In this document: positions 25,793 to 35,758 of the stretch, in pieces | Layout: the number at the start of each line of letters is the position of its first letter | Position numbering within the stretch: position 1 is the stretch's first letter | Source of the DNA: Urechidicola croceus | Lineage (GTDB): Bacteria; Bacteroidota; Bacteroidia; Flavobacteriales; Flavobacteriaceae | Direction of reading: 5' to 3' | Length of the DNA stretch: 64,000 bases | NCBI GenBank assembly: GCA_905181865.1 | Contig: CAJIZG010000001.1 | Location: 62,001 to 126,000 of the forward strand | Notes under the pieces: generated by a model | Database searches by the model: none | Seen by the model: only the letters and a program-made list of their open reading frames with translations | Told to the model about the DNA's origin: nothing | Made by a program: the position numbers and the translations under genes

Positions 25793-28243
25793 ATGAAAAT
25801 ATTAAAATTTGGAGGAACATCTGTAGCAACAGCAGAAAGTATAAAACAAGTTATTGCTATTTCCAATAAAAGCGCACAACAAGATAAAGTTGTAGTCGTG
25901 GTTTCAGCCTTAAGCGATGTTACAGATATATTATTACAGTCAGGTTTTAAAGCCGAAGCTAAGGATCAATCATATTTAGAAAATATTTCTGCTCTTGAGG
26001 AGCGCCATATAAAAACTGTGAAAGAATTAATTTCTGACAGTCACCAAGATGAAGTTATTGCTGAAATTAGTTCTCTATTTCAACAATTGGCTAGTATTTT
26101 GGAAGGAATTTATTTAATTAATGAATTCTCAAATAAGACGAAAGATAAAATTGCTTCTTTCGGTGAATTATTGTCATCTTATATTATTGCTGAAGCCATG
26201 AAAAGCCAAGGGATTAATGCAACAAGAAAAAATTCACAAGAGTTGATTATTACAGATAATTCCTTTACAAATGCAAAGGTTAATTATAAGATTACGGAAA
26301 AAAATATTTCTGTTTATTTCAATCAGAATGATTTTGATATTAATGTTTTACCAGGTTTTGTTGCTTCAACAATAAATGGTGAAACGACTACCATAGGTCG
26401 CGGTGGTTCTGATTTTACGGCGTCAATTTTAGCGAAAGCCTTAGGAGCAAAAGACCTAGAAATCTGGACAGATGTAAGTGGTATGTATACGGCCAATCCG
26501 AAATTGGTAAAACAAGCAAAACCTATTGAGCATATTTCATACCATGAAGCAATGGAATTGTCACACTTTGGTGCAAAAGTTCTCTTCTCTCCTACCATTC
26601 AACCTGTGTTAGAAAAGAAAATTCCAATTCGAATTAAAAATACGTTTGACCCAGATGCGCCAGGAACTTATATCACACAAAATACTGATAGCGTTTCTTC
26701 TCCGGCAAAAGGAATAAGTCATGTCGAAAATGTAGCGTTAATTACCATCGAAGGTTCTGGAATGATCGGAATTCCAGGTTTTACCAAAAGAATTTTAGAA
26801 GTACTCTCTGATGCTAATATTAATGTTTCTTTAGTTACACAAGCCTCATCAGAGCACTTCCTGTGTATGGGTATTGATAGTAAAGATGTGCTACAAGCAA
26901 AAGAGTTGTTTGTAAAAGCTTTTGCGTATGATCTCGCTCAAGGAATAATAGATCCTTTGATTATCGAAGGCGGATTGGCGATTATTGCATTGGTTGGAGA
27001 CAACATGAAATCTCATCAAGGAATTAGTGGTAAAATGTTCTCTACATTAGGAAGAAATAATGTAAATATTCGCGCTATTGCACAAGGAGCGTCTGAAAAA
27101 AATATTACTGCGGTAATTGAACAAAAAGATGTCAAGAAAGCTTTAAATACACTTCATAATGCCTTTTTTGAAGGAGATACGAAACAATTGAATTTATTTG
27201 TAGTGGGTGTTGGAAATGTAGGGAGTAAATTATTGGAACAAATTCACCAACAACAAAAATTCTTGATAGAAGAGCAACATTTAGATGTTCGTGTAATTGC
27301 AGTTGCTAATTCAAAGAAAATGCATTTCAATCCAGAAGGAGTTGATTTAAACTCTTGGAAAACTTTATTGACTGAAAAAGGTGACGATTTAAATATGAAT
27401 CGTTTTTTAGAAAAAGTAAATGAACTAAATTATCGCAATAGTATATTTGTAGATAATACCGCAAATGAGTCCATTTCTTTGCGTTATGCCGATTATCTAA
27501 AAAACAGTATTGCGGTAGTTGCATGTAACAAAATTGCTTGTTCATCAAATTATGACAATTATAAAAACTTAAAGTACTTATCTAAGAAATATGAAGCGCC
27601 ATTCCTATTTGAAACCAATGTTGGTGCAGGGTTACCGGTAATTGATACCTTAAAAAACTTGGTCATGTCTGGAGATAAAGTCAACAGAATTCAAGCCGTA
27701 TTATCTGGTAGTTTAAATTTTATATTCAATAATTTTGTGGGAGAGACTCCCTTTGCCGAAGTAGTTACAGAGGCAGGAGTTCAAGGATTTACGGAACCAG
27801 ACCCACGAATAGATTTAAGTGGCGTTGATGTAATGCGTAAAATTTTAATATTAGCCCGTGAAAGTGGTAATATCTTAGAATTAGACGATATTAAAAATGA
27901 TTCATTTTTACCAGAGTCTAGTCTAGAAGCAACTTCTGTTGCAGATTTCTTGGAAACTTTACCAAAGGAATCCGCACATTTTAATGCTATCAGAGATGCA
28001 GCAGCCAATGAAAATTGTCGTTTAAAGTATGTGGCTGAATTTGATAATGGCAAAGCCAAGGTAGGTTTACAACACATCCCATCAGATCATCCTTTCTATA
28101 ATTTAGATGGTTCAGATAATATTGTGCTGTTCTTTACAGAAAGATATAGTGAGCAACCACTAATTATAAAAGGTGCTGGCGCTGGAGCAGCAGTTACGGC
28201 CTCAGGACTCTTTGCAGATATCATTCGCATAGGAAATAAATAA
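25793..28243 (+). CDS. thrA: Bifunctional aspartokinase / homoserine dehydrogenase
   Basis: 816 residues. Aspartokinase domain at the N-terminus (LKFGGTSVATAESIKQV; later TTIGRGGSDFTASILAKALG), two ACT regulatory repeats in the middle (VALITIEGSGMIGIPG; GLAIIALVGDNM), and a homoserine dehydrogenase from about residue 463 (LFVVGVGNVGSKLLEQI, GAGLPVIDTLKNL, GFTEPDPRIDLSGVDV). It catalyses the first and third steps of the aspartate pathway and is normally feedback-inhibited by threonine. Full length for ThrA/MetL; placed first in thrABC behind a Thr/Ile/Met-rich leader. Confidence 0.96.
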   Translation: MKILKFGGTSVATAESIKQVIAISNKSAQQDKVVVVVSALSDVTDILLQSGFKAEAKDQSYLENISALEERHIKTVKELISDSHQDEVIAEISSLFQQLASILEGIYLINEFSNKTKDKIASFGELLSSYIIAEAMKSQGINATRKNSQELIITDNSFTNAKVNYKITEKNISVYFNQNDFDINVLPGFVASTINGETTTIGRGGSDFTASILAKALGAKDLEIWTDVSGMYTANPKLVKQAKPIEHISYHEAMELSHFGAKVLFSPTIQPVLEKKIPIRIKNTFDPDAPGTYITQNTDSVSSPAKGISHVENVALITIEGSGMIGIPGFTKRILEVLSDANINVSLVTQASSEHFLCMGIDSKDVLQAKELFVKAFAYDLAQGIIDPLIIEGGLAIIALVGDNMKSHQGISGKMFSTLGRNNVNIRAIAQGASEKNITAVIEQKDVKKALNTLHNAFFEGDTKQLNLFVVGVGNVGSKLLEQIHQQQKFLIEEQHLDVRVIAVANSKKMHFNPEGVDLNSWKTLLTEKGDDLNMNRFLEKVNELNYRNSIFVDNTANESISLRYADYLKNSIAVVACNKIACSSNYDNYKNLKYLSKKYEAPFLFETNVGAGLPVIDTLKNLVMSGDKVNRIQAVLSGSLNFIFNNFVGETPFAEVVTEAGVQGFTEPDPRIDLSGVDVMRKILILARESGNILELDDIKNDSFLPESSLEATSVADFLETLPKESAHFNAIRDAAANENCRLKYVAEFDNGKAKVGLQHIPSDHPFYNLDGSDNIVLFFTERYSEQPLIIKGAGAGAAVTASGLFADIIRIGNK

Positions 28244-28247
28244 GAAA

Positions 28248-29177
28248 ATGAAAGAACTTAAAATTTTTTCACCCGCAACAGTGGCCAATGTTTCGTGCGG
28301 TTTCGATGTCCTCGGTTTTTGTTTGGATACTATCGGAGATGAGATGATCATTAGGAAAACAGTAGAAAAGGGCGTAAGAATCACTAAGATAGTTGGTGCC
28401 GATTTACCCTTTGAAACAAAAAAAAACGTGGCAGGCGTCGCTGCTTTGGCAATTATGAATGCTGCTAACCCAGATTTTGGAGTAGAAATTGAAATTTATA
28501 AAAACATCAAACCTGGCAGTGGTGTTGGAAGTTCATCGGCAAGTGCCTCTGGCGCTGTTTGGGCTATTAATGAATTGTTAGGTAAACCGTATAACAAACA
28601 AGAATTAACGGCTTTCGGAATGAAAGGAGAAGCGATTGCTAGTGGAGCTGAGCACGCTGACAATGTCGCTCCTGGAATATTTGGAGGCTTTACGTTGGTT
28701 AAACAATTGAATCCATTGAAAGTTGTTCAACTTCCAACCCCGTCAAAAATGTATGCTACTATCTTACATCCACAAATTGAAGTTAAAACATCAGAAGCAA
28801 GAGCCATCTTACCCAAAGAAGTTTCTCTACAAAAAGCCATTAAACAATGGGCCAATGTTGGGAGTTTTGTGAGTGGCTTATATGATGAAGACTACGAATT
28901 AATCTCAGATTCTTTGGTAGATAATATCGTAGAACCACATCGATCAAAACTTATTCCTCATTTTGATGCTGTTAAGGAGGCAATGCTAAAAGCAGGTGCA
29001 TTAGGTGCCGGTATATCTGGATCAGGCCCTTCTATTTTTTCACTTTGCAAAGGAGAAGAAAATGCTAAAAAAGTAGCAGAAGCTGTGATCGAAGTGTATA
29101 AAGATAAAAGTATAAACTATGACGTTTACGTTTCTAAAATTAATACCAAAGGAATTAAAATTATCAATTTAAAGTAA
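28248..29177 (+). CDS. thrB: Homoserine kinase
   Basis: 309 residues, GHMP kinase. ATP motif PGSGVGSSSASASGAVWA (about residues 88-105), N-terminal SPATVANVSCGFDVLGF and the C-terminal GAGISGSGPSIFSL loop. It phosphorylates homoserine to O-phosphohomoserine in the cytoplasm. It starts four bases after thrA, so the two are cotranscribed. Confidence 0.96.
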   Translation: MKELKIFSPATVANVSCGFDVLGFCLDTIGDEMIIRKTVEKGVRITKIVGADLPFETKKNVAGVAALAIMNAANPDFGVEIEIYKNIKPGSGVGSSSASASGAVWAINELLGKPYNKQELTAFGMKGEAIASGAEHADNVAPGIFGGFTLVKQLNPLKVVQLPTPSKMYATILHPQIEVKTSEARAILPKEVSLQKAIKQWANVGSFVSGLYDEDYELISDSLVDNIVEPHRSKLIPHFDAVKEAMLKAGALGAGISGSGPSIFSLCKGEENAKKVAEAVIEVYKDKSINYDVYVSKINTKGIKIINLK

Positions 29178-29289
29178 AAGTTATAATTCCTGTTTGGTCA
29201 ATGAGCGAAGTAGAAGTGAACACAGGAATCTTATAAACTTTACTATAAAAAAAAACAGATTCCTGTATTCGCTGGAATATCAAGTTACT
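29178..29289 (+). repeat. ATTCCTG-type inverted repeats between thrB and thrC
   Basis: ATTCCTGT (29186-29193) is matched by ACAGGAAT (29222-29229), and a second imperfect hairpin GATTCCTGT...GGAATATC follows (about 29258-29281). The same core word ATTCCTG recurs in the hairpin after thrC. It looks like a small intergenic repeat of the REP kind. The open frame running through it into thrC is accidental, because homology starts at 29290. Confidence 0.5.
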
Positions 29290-30585
29290 ATGAATTACTA
29301 CAGTTTAAACAACAAGGCTCCACAAACATCTTTTAGAGATGCTGTTATCAAAGGATTAGCTCCAGATAAAGGATTGTATTTCCCAGAATCAATCATCCCT
29401 TTAGGAGAAGATTTTTTTAAAAATATAGATTCTTATTCAAATCATGAAATTGGGTATGAATTGATCAAGCAATTTGTAGGTGATGAAATTCCTGTGAAAA
29501 ATTTAAAAGCAATTGTCGCCGATACATTACAATTCGACTTTCCAACTATTGAAGTTGAAAAAGATATTTATTCTTTAGAATTATTTCATGGTCCTACAAT
29601 GGCATTTAAAGACGTTGGAGCTCGATTTATGGCACGTTGTCTTTCTTATTTCAATCAAGAAAACCCTAATGAAGTAACTGTTTTAGTAGCAACTTCTGGC
29701 GATACTGGTGGTGCTGTTGCAAGTGGATTTCTAGGTATAAAAGGTGTGAATGTTGTTATTTTATATCCAAGTGGAAAAGTAAGTAATATTCAAGAAAAAC
29801 AATTGACTACATTAGGTCAGAATATTCGTGCTTTAGAAGTTCATGGTGTTTTTGATGATTGCCAAGCAATGGTAAAAAAAGCCTTCTTAGATACAAGTAT
29901 TACAGATTCCATGCAATTGACATCTGCCAATTCTATTAACATTGCACGCTGGTTACCACAAATGTTCTATTTTGTTTTTGCCTATAAGCAATTGAAAGAT
30001 CGATCTAAAAAAGTTGTGTTTTCAGTTCCTTCTGGAAATTATGGAAATATTTGTGCTGGTATGATGGCGCAAAAATTAGGCTTACCAGTAGCATTTTTCG
30101 TTGCCTCAACAAACGCCAATAAAGTAGTTACGGATTATTTAGATTCTGGATCCTACGAACCAAAACCTTCAGTCCAAACAATCTCAAATGCGATGGATGT
30201 AGGTGACCCTAGTAATTTTATTCGTATCGAAAAATTACACGACAACGATTTTACCAAATTAAAAGCGAACCTTCACTCCTATTCTTATTCAGACGACGAT
30301 ACCAGAAAAGCCATGTTGCATTTATATAATAATTGTGGGTATACTGCAGATCCGCATGGAGCAATTGGATATCTAGGACTGAAAAGAGAATTATCTCAAT
30401 TAGAAAATGCACAAGGGTTCTTTTTAGAAACCGCGCATCCAGTAAAATTCTTACCTGTAATGGATAAGAATATTGCCGCTAAAATTGAAATTCCAAAGCA
30501 AATAGAAGCCGTGATTCATAAAGAAAAAGTGGCTACTGAAATAAGCACTTATGAGGAGTTGAAAGAATACTTACTGGATTCATAA
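29290..30585 (+). CDS. thrC: Threonine synthase
   Basis: 431 residues from the ATG at 29290. The frame is open 32 codons further upstream, but those codons come from a repeat and have no homology. The PLP Lys is in GPTMAFKDVGARF (K107), with VATSGDTGGAVASGF and FSVPSGNYGNICAG as the cofactor phosphate and ring loops. The NYYSLNN start is the usual one for this family. It converts O-phosphohomoserine to threonine, the end of the pathway served by thrA and thrB. Confidence 0.96.
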   Translation: MNYYSLNNKAPQTSFRDAVIKGLAPDKGLYFPESIIPLGEDFFKNIDSYSNHEIGYELIKQFVGDEIPVKNLKAIVADTLQFDFPTIEVEKDIYSLELFHGPTMAFKDVGARFMARCLSYFNQENPNEVTVLVATSGDTGGAVASGFLGIKGVNVVILYPSGKVSNIQEKQLTTLGQNIRALEVHGVFDDCQAMVKKAFLDTSITDSMQLTSANSINIARWLPQMFYFVFAYKQLKDRSKKVVFSVPSGNYGNICAGMMAQKLGLPVAFFVASTNANKVVTDYLDSGSYEPKPSVQTISNAMDVGDPSNFIRIEKLHDNDFTKLKANLHSYSYSDDDTRKAMLHLYNNCGYTADPHGAIGYLGLKRELSQLENAQGFFLETAHPVKFLPVMDKNIAAKIEIPKQIEAVIHKEKVATEISTYEELKEYLLDS

Positions 30586-30602
30586 ATCAAATTTAAAACT
30601 AA

Positions 30603-30632
30603 TTATCATTCCTGCGAAGGCAGAAATGATAA
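30603..30632. terminator. Bidirectional hairpin between thrC and mvaB
   Basis: A 13-bp stem with one mismatch: TTATCATTCCTGC, loop GAAG, then GCAGAAATGATAA. It lies between convergent genes and shares the ATTCCTG core of the thrB-thrC repeats. Confidence 0.75.
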
Positions 30633-30633
30633 C

Positions 30634-31488
30634 TTAAAATACGCGCAAAGCCTTATTATAAGCACTTTCAAAAGCCAAAGGATTCATGTTTGGATCCACC
30701 TTTTGATGGGTGAAATAAGATAATAATTTTTCTGTAGGCATGTTACCCGTAAGTTCATCCTTGGCCATTGGACAACCTCCAAATCCTTTTATAGCACCGT
30801 CGAATCTTTTACAACCTGCTTTGTAGGCCGCGTCTATTTTTTCAAACCAAGTTGTTGGTGTTGTGTGTAAATGAGCTCCAAATTCAATGTGAGGATATAA
30901 CGGTATTAAATGTGAAAATAAGTATGAAATAGATTTACCACTAGCAACACCAACTGTATCTGATAAGGATAAAATTTTTATACCCATATCAACCAATTTA
31001 TGGGTCCACTCGCCTACAATATCAACGCTCCATGGGTCACCATAAGGATTCCCAAATCCCATAGATAAATAAGCAACCACTTCTTTGTCTGTTTTAGCGA
31101 CTATATTTAATAGTTCATCCAAAATAAAGATAGACTGATCAATTGTCTTACCAGTATTACGCATTTGAAAATTTTCAGAAATAGAAAATGGATACCCTAA
31201 ATAATCAATTTCTTCAAATTGCACAGCATCTTTAGCACCTCTAACGTTTGCCACAATCGCTAATAATTTACTTTGAGTAGAAGTTATATCTAATTGTTTT
31301 AATACGGCTGCCGTATCACGCATTTGAGGAATCGCTTTAGGAGAAACAAAACTTCCAAAATCTATAGTATCAAATCCAACTTTGAGCAACATATTAATAT
31401 ATTGTGCCTTTAATTCGGTCGGAATAAAATGAGATTTTATACCTTGCATAGCATCTCTTGGACATTCTATAATTTTTACTCGATCCAT
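30634..31488 (-). CDS. mvaB: Hydroxymethylglutaryl-CoA lyase
   Basis: 284 residues, HMGL-like TIM barrel. The N-terminal ECPRDAMQGIKSHFIPTELK carries the Arg-Asp metal/substrate motif. Other motifs: GFDTIDFGSFVSP, LSLSDTVGVASG, EFGAHLHTTP (metal His pair) and the catalytic Cys loop IKGFGGCPMAKDELTGNMPTE. It splits HMG-CoA into acetoacetate and acetyl-CoA at the end of leucine degradation. Alone on its strand, convergent with thrC. Confidence 0.92.
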   Translation of the reverse strand: MDRVKIIECPRDAMQGIKSHFIPTELKAQYINMLLKVGFDTIDFGSFVSPKAIPQMRDTAAVLKQLDITSTQSKLLAIVANVRGAKDAVQFEEIDYLGYPFSISENFQMRNTGKTIDQSIFILDELLNIVAKTDKEVVAYLSMGFGNPYGDPWSVDIVGEWTHKLVDMGIKILSLSDTVGVASGKSISYLFSHLIPLYPHIEFGAHLHTTPTTWFEKIDAAYKAGCKRFDGAIKGFGGCPMAKDELTGNMPTEKLLSYFTHQKVDPNMNPLAFESAYNKALRVF

Positions 31489-31573
31489 ACGTTCAAATAT
31501 ACAAAACTAATAAGTGATACATAACAAGATATTGCAAAGTATGTTTGTATATTTAAACCTATAAATTTGATCC

Positions 31574-31918
31574 ATGAAAAATAAATTTTACGCCATCGCC
31601 CTAATAATTACAGTAGTATTGATTAGTTGTAAGAAGGAAAAAGTTGCTGATAATTGTGAATATAAAACAATCAATAAAGAAATGATAGTGACCTTTGTTG
31701 ATGGCGAATTTAACGGAGAATTTATAATTTCTTTACAACCCAAAAATTCAAATGGAGACGAAGTTTATCGTCTAGACAAAAAGCAACTAAAATCGATTTC
31801 TAGAAATTTTGATTTAAAGGAGTTTCGCAACAAAAAAAATAAATATATAATGTCTATACGTGAAGTTTATAAAGATACTTGTGCACCCTTTAAAATAATG
31901 AAGTTAACCTTGCGCTAA
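31574..31918 (+). CDS. Small hypothetical lipoprotein
   Basis: 114 residues with a lipobox (YAIALIITVVLISC, Cys 19) followed by Lys/Glu. The mature part, about 95 residues, has two Cys (in ADNCEY and KDTCAP) and no recognised domain. It abuts pyrD stop-to-stop without a gap, so both termini are fixed by the neighbours. Function unknown. Confidence 0.65.
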   Translation: MKNKFYAIALIITVVLISCKKEKVADNCEYKTINKEMIVTFVDGEFNGEFIISLQPKNSNGDEVYRLDKKQLKSISRNFDLKEFRNKKNKYIMSIREVYKDTCAPFKIMKLTLR

Positions 31919-32947
31919 TTATTGAATTAATGCTTTGTTAATATTTTTCACCAAACTTGGCCCTTCGTAAATAAAACCCGTATATATCTGAATCAAATCA
32001 GCGCCAGCAGCGATTTTATCTAAAGCATCTTCTGCCGAATGAATTCCTCCTATTCCAATAATTGGAAATGCTTTGTTCGATTTTTCTGAAAGAAAACGGA
32101 TTACTGATGTGCTTCTATCCTTAACAGGTTGTCCGCTTAACCCTCCATTACCAATTTCTGATAGATATTGTTCGCTCGCTTTCAACCCTTCTCTATTGGT
32201 AGAAGTATTAGCCGCAATCACGCCGTCAATTTTAGATTCAGCCACAATATCAATAATTTCTTGCAATTGAATTTCATTTAAATCTGGCCCAATTTTCAAT
32301 AAAATTGGTTTTTGTTTTTCAAATTTATTGTTCGCATTTTGAACAGCACCAATTAATTCTAACAAATATCCTTTATCTTGAAGTTTAACCATACTACCTA
32401 CGTTTGGACAACTCACATTCAAAACAAAATAATCTACATTTGGATGTAGTTCATTAAAACAAGCCAAATAATCAGCTGTATATTGATCAGTACGACTATT
32501 CGTCATTTTCCCTATATTACCTCCTATTATCAATGAAGAATTACGATTTCTTAATCTTTTGGTAATAATGGCAACACCCTCATTATTAAAACCCATTCGG
32601 TTGATGATTCCGCTATCATCTTTCAATCTAAACAATCGCTTTTTAAGATTTCCTTCTTGAGGTTTCGGGGTAACTGTACCTATTTCTATAAATCCAAATC
32701 CGAAAAATTCTAATTCTTTATATAGCAAAGCATTCTTATCAAAACCCGCTCCTAGCCCTACTGGGTTTTTAAAATTCAGACCAAAAATAGTACGCTCCAG
32801 ACTGGAGTGTTCTATTTTGTACAAACTTTTTACGATTGATTTTACCAAAGGGATTTGGAAACTAAACTTTAAAAAGGAAAAAGTAAAGTGATGCACCTTT
32901 TCAGGGTCAAATAGAAATAAAATAGGTCTTAAAAGTGCTTTATACAT
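31919..32947 (-). CDS. pyrD: Dihydroorotate dehydrogenase (quinone), class 2
   Basis: 342 residues. The N-terminal helix ([20 protein letters not shown]) is the membrane/quinone-binding extension of class 2 enzymes. FMN motifs: [75 protein letters not shown]. The catalytic position reads [11 protein letters not shown], with Cys 180 where E. coli PyrD has Ser. It oxidises dihydroorotate to orotate in pyrimidine synthesis, feeding electrons to the quinone pool. Confidence 0.93.
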   Translation of the reverse strand: MYKALLRPILFLFDPEKVHHFTFSFLKFSFQIPLVKSIVKSLYKIEHSSLERTIFGLNFKNPVGLGAGFDKNALLYKELEFFGFGFIEIGTVTPKPQEGNLKKRLFRLKDDSGIINRMGFNNEGVAIITKRLRNRNSSLIIGGNIGKMTNSRTDQYTADYLACFNELHPNVDYFVLNVSCPNVGSMVKLQDKGYLLELIGAVQNANNKFEKQKPILLKIGPDLNEIQLQEIIDIVAESKIDGVIAANTSTNREGLKASEQYLSEIGNGGLSGQPVKDRSTSVIRFLSEKSNKAFPIIGIGGIHSAEDALDKIAAGADLIQIYTGFIYEGPSLVKNINKALIQ

Positions 32948-32960
32948 TTTCTAATTTTTT

Positions 32961-33030
32961 GTCATTTTGAGTAAAACCAAGAATCTCTTTTATACATAGC
33001 AAAAGATTCGTATTCTCATTTGGACCCCTC
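32961..33030. repeat. Imperfect palindromic intergenic repeat
   Basis: GTCATTTTGAG...GAATCTcTTTT is answered by AAAAGATTC...CTCATTT. This resembles the CATTCTGAG/GAATCTC intergenic repeats common in flavobacterial genomes. It lies between pheT and pyrD on the same strand. The repeat-family link is from memory, not a search. Confidence 0.4.
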
Positions 33031-33061
33031 GATGAAAACCACAGAAATAATATACATTTTC

Positions 33062-35488
33062 TTAGCGTAATATTGCGTTCAAGTTCTTTTCTAAAGCGTC
33101 TTGCATTTTCTGCATTACTTTTTCAATCTGCTTATCATTCAATGTCTTTTGTTCGTCTTGTAGCACAAAACTTACAGCATATGATTTTTTATCTTTAGGT
33201 AATTTATCTCCTTCGTAAACATCAAATAAATCAACTTCTTTTAACAAGTTCTTTTCTGTTTGAAAAGCCGTATTATATATTTCATTGAATGTCACTTTCC
33301 AATCTAACAATAAGGCCAAATCTCTTTTTACTGAAGGGTATTTAGGTAAATCAGTTACTTTAAATCCTTTTCTACTGGCAACCTTTAAGATATTCTCCCA
33401 GTTAAAGTCAGCAAATAGCACTTCTTGTTTGATTCCGAAATCCTTTAGAATAATGCGTTTTACAACTCCAAATTCTACGAGTTTTATTTTCCCCAATCCA
33501 AGCGTGATCCCTTCAGAAAACATATCGTTTTCAATAGGTGTCGTTTTTATTTTTGAAATTCCTAATCTGACTAACAAAGCAGTTACAATTCCTTTTAAAT
33601 AGAAGTAATCAGATTTTTGATTATCGGCAGTCCAACTATCTTTTGTTTTATTACCACTTACAAATAGCGTTAAGTGCTTTTGCTCATTATATCCGCTATC
33701 ATACTTGTGATATGTCTTCCCAAATTCAAAAAATTTTAGAGAACTATTTTTTCTGTTGATGTTGTATGATACTGACTCCAAACCACTAAATAATAATGAT
33801 TGACGCATTACTCCTAAATCACTACTTAAAGGATTTAACATGGTTACGTCGTTCTCAGATTTCAAATTTTCCGTATGACTCAAATAAGAAGCCTTTGTTA
33901 ATGAATTTGCCATGGTTTCATTAAAACCTTGATTCGCTAATTGATTTGCTATAATATTCTCCAATTTAATACCATCATACTCATCTAAAGAAATTGATGT
34001 ATTCAACTTGTGAGAATACTCTATATTATTATATCCATATACTCTTAATATCTCTTCAATAACATCTGCTTCACGCTGAACATCAACACGGTACGAAGGA
34101 ATAGTTAATCCTAATCCTCCATCCGTTTCGCTATTCAATTTTATATCTAGAGAGGCTAAAATATTTTTCACAGCATCCTTTGGAATACTATCTCCGATCA
34201 AACGATTCATGCGCTCAAAAGAAATAAATACTTGAAAATCTTCTATTTTCTCTGGATAAAAATCTGATGGATCTGATGATTTTTTACCTCCTGTAATCTC
34301 AACAATCAACAAGGCTGCACGTTTCATTGCGTACAAAACAAAATTCGGATCAATTCCGCGTTCAAACCTAAAAGAAGCATCTGTATTTAAGGCATGACGC
34401 TTCGCTGTTTTTCGTACTGATACTGAATTAAAATAGGCGCTTTCTAAAAAAATACTTGTAGTACTGTCAGTCACACCAGAATCTATGCCACCAAAAACTC
34501 CTGCAATACACAACGGGTTAGAATCTCCATCACATATCATAATATCATCTTCATGCAATGTTCTTTCAACTTCATCCAACGTTGTAAATTTTGTACCACT
34601 TGGAAGTGTCTTTACAAGGATCTTATTTCCTTTTAATTTAGAAGCATCAAAGGCATGCAACGGTTGTCCTAATTCGTGCAATACATAATTCGTTGCATCC
34701 ACCACATTATTAATTGGACTAAGTCCGATAGATTTTAATCTATTTTGTAACCATTTTGGAGAATTTCCAACTTTTATATCAGAAATTGTAATTCCACAAT
34801 AACGAGGAGCCAATTCTTTATTTTCAACTTCAACATCAATCCGCAACTTACGCTCATCCACATGAAAATCCATTACAGAGGGTGAAATCAATTCTAATTG
34901 AATATTTTTTTGAATCATTCCAGCACGTAAATCACGCGCCACACCATAATGGCTCATCGCATCTGCTCTGTTAGGTGTTAAACCTATTTCAAAAACTTGA
35001 TCACTTTCAATTTCAAAAACTTTAGCACAAGGAGTTCCTGGTTCTAAATCAGCATCCAACACCATAATTCCCTCATGCCCTTTACCCAAACCTAATTCAT
35101 CTTCTGCGCAAATCATCCCGTAACTCTCTTCACCACGAATCTTCCCTTTCTTTATCTTAAAAGAACCACCTTTATCATCATACAATTCAGTTCCAATAGT
35201 TGCTACAGCAACTTTTTGTCCAGCTGCAACATTAAGTGCACCACAGACAATCTGTACTGGAGATTCTCCACCAATATTTACGGTAGTTACTCTTAAGCGA
35301 TCTGCATTTGGGTGCTGCACGCAAGTTAAAACCTCACCAACAATAATTCCTTTCAAACTACCTTTAATAGACTCAACCGTTTCAATTCCTTCTACTTCAA
35401 GGCCTAAATCAGTCAACAATTCACCAGTTTTTATAGCTTCCCAATCAACTTTTAAAAACTGCTTTAACCAATTATATGATATTTTCAT
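33062..35488 (-). CDS. pheT: Phenylalanine--tRNA ligase beta subunit
   Basis: 808 residues. Domain order is as expected: N-terminal B1, the inserted EMAP-II tRNA-binding domain (GIIVGEVLTCVQHPNADRLR), B3/B4 editing domain, B5 (VQREADVIEEILRVYGYNNI), the catalytic-like core, and a C-terminal FDX-ACB fold (LPKYPSVKRDLALLLDWKVT). It pairs with PheS, encoded elsewhere. The beta subunit holds the editing site and binds tRNA-Phe. A TATCTTTG box lies 25 bases upstream. Confidence 0.97.
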   Translation of the reverse strand: MKISYNWLKQFLKVDWEAIKTGELLTDLGLEVEGIETVESIKGSLKGIIVGEVLTCVQHPNADRLRVTTVNIGGESPVQIVCGALNVAAGQKVAVATIGTELYDDKGGSFKIKKGKIRGEESYGMICAEDELGLGKGHEGIMVLDADLEPGTPCAKVFEIESDQVFEIGLTPNRADAMSHYGVARDLRAGMIQKNIQLELISPSVMDFHVDERKLRIDVEVENKELAPRYCGITISDIKVGNSPKWLQNRLKSIGLSPINNVVDATNYVLHELGQPLHAFDASKLKGNKILVKTLPSGTKFTTLDEVERTLHEDDIMICDGDSNPLCIAGVFGGIDSGVTDSTTSIFLESAYFNSVSVRKTAKRHALNTDASFRFERGIDPNFVLYAMKRAALLIVEITGGKKSSDPSDFYPEKIEDFQVFISFERMNRLIGDSIPKDAVKNILASLDIKLNSETDGGLGLTIPSYRVDVQREADVIEEILRVYGYNNIEYSHKLNTSISLDEYDGIKLENIIANQLANQGFNETMANSLTKASYLSHTENLKSENDVTMLNPLSSDLGVMRQSLLFSGLESVSYNINRKNSSLKFFEFGKTYHKYDSGYNEQKHLTLFVSGNKTKDSWTADNQKSDYFYLKGIVTALLVRLGISKIKTTPIENDMFSEGITLGLGKIKLVEFGVVKRIILKDFGIKQEVLFADFNWENILKVASRKGFKVTDLPKYPSVKRDLALLLDWKVTFNEIYNTAFQTEKNLLKEVDLFDVYEGDKLPKDKKSYAVSFVLQDEQKTLNDKQIEKVMQKMQDALEKNLNAILR

Positions 35489-35512
35489 TTTTCAGTATTA
35501 TTTTTCAAAGTG

Positions 35513-35520
35513 CAAAGATA
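35513..35520 (-). promoter_or_regulatory. -7 box TATCTTTG of pheT
   Basis: A perfect TAnnTTTG on the reverse strand, 25 bases from the pheT ATG. Confidence 0.5.
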
Positions 35521-35758
35521 CTTTAAATAGAGAGATTTAAAAAATAGCTAGGAATTTAAAATAGTATTGATAGAATTACGGAATCAAGTCATTTTAAAGT
35601 ATCGGAATTAAATTACTTACTTCACACGTCTCATCTGTAAAAATTAGTCCTTAGCAAGTTTCCTAATGAGGTTATTGCGACACTACTAATACGACTATGG
35701 CAGTTAATTCATGTTTTGATTTTCTTTTAGCTGTATGGATATATTATAAAATAAGTCA

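Noticed and set aside
29194-29289. N-terminal extension of threonine synthase by 32 residues.
   Set aside because: The codons come from an intergenic repeat. The conserved protein begins at 29290.
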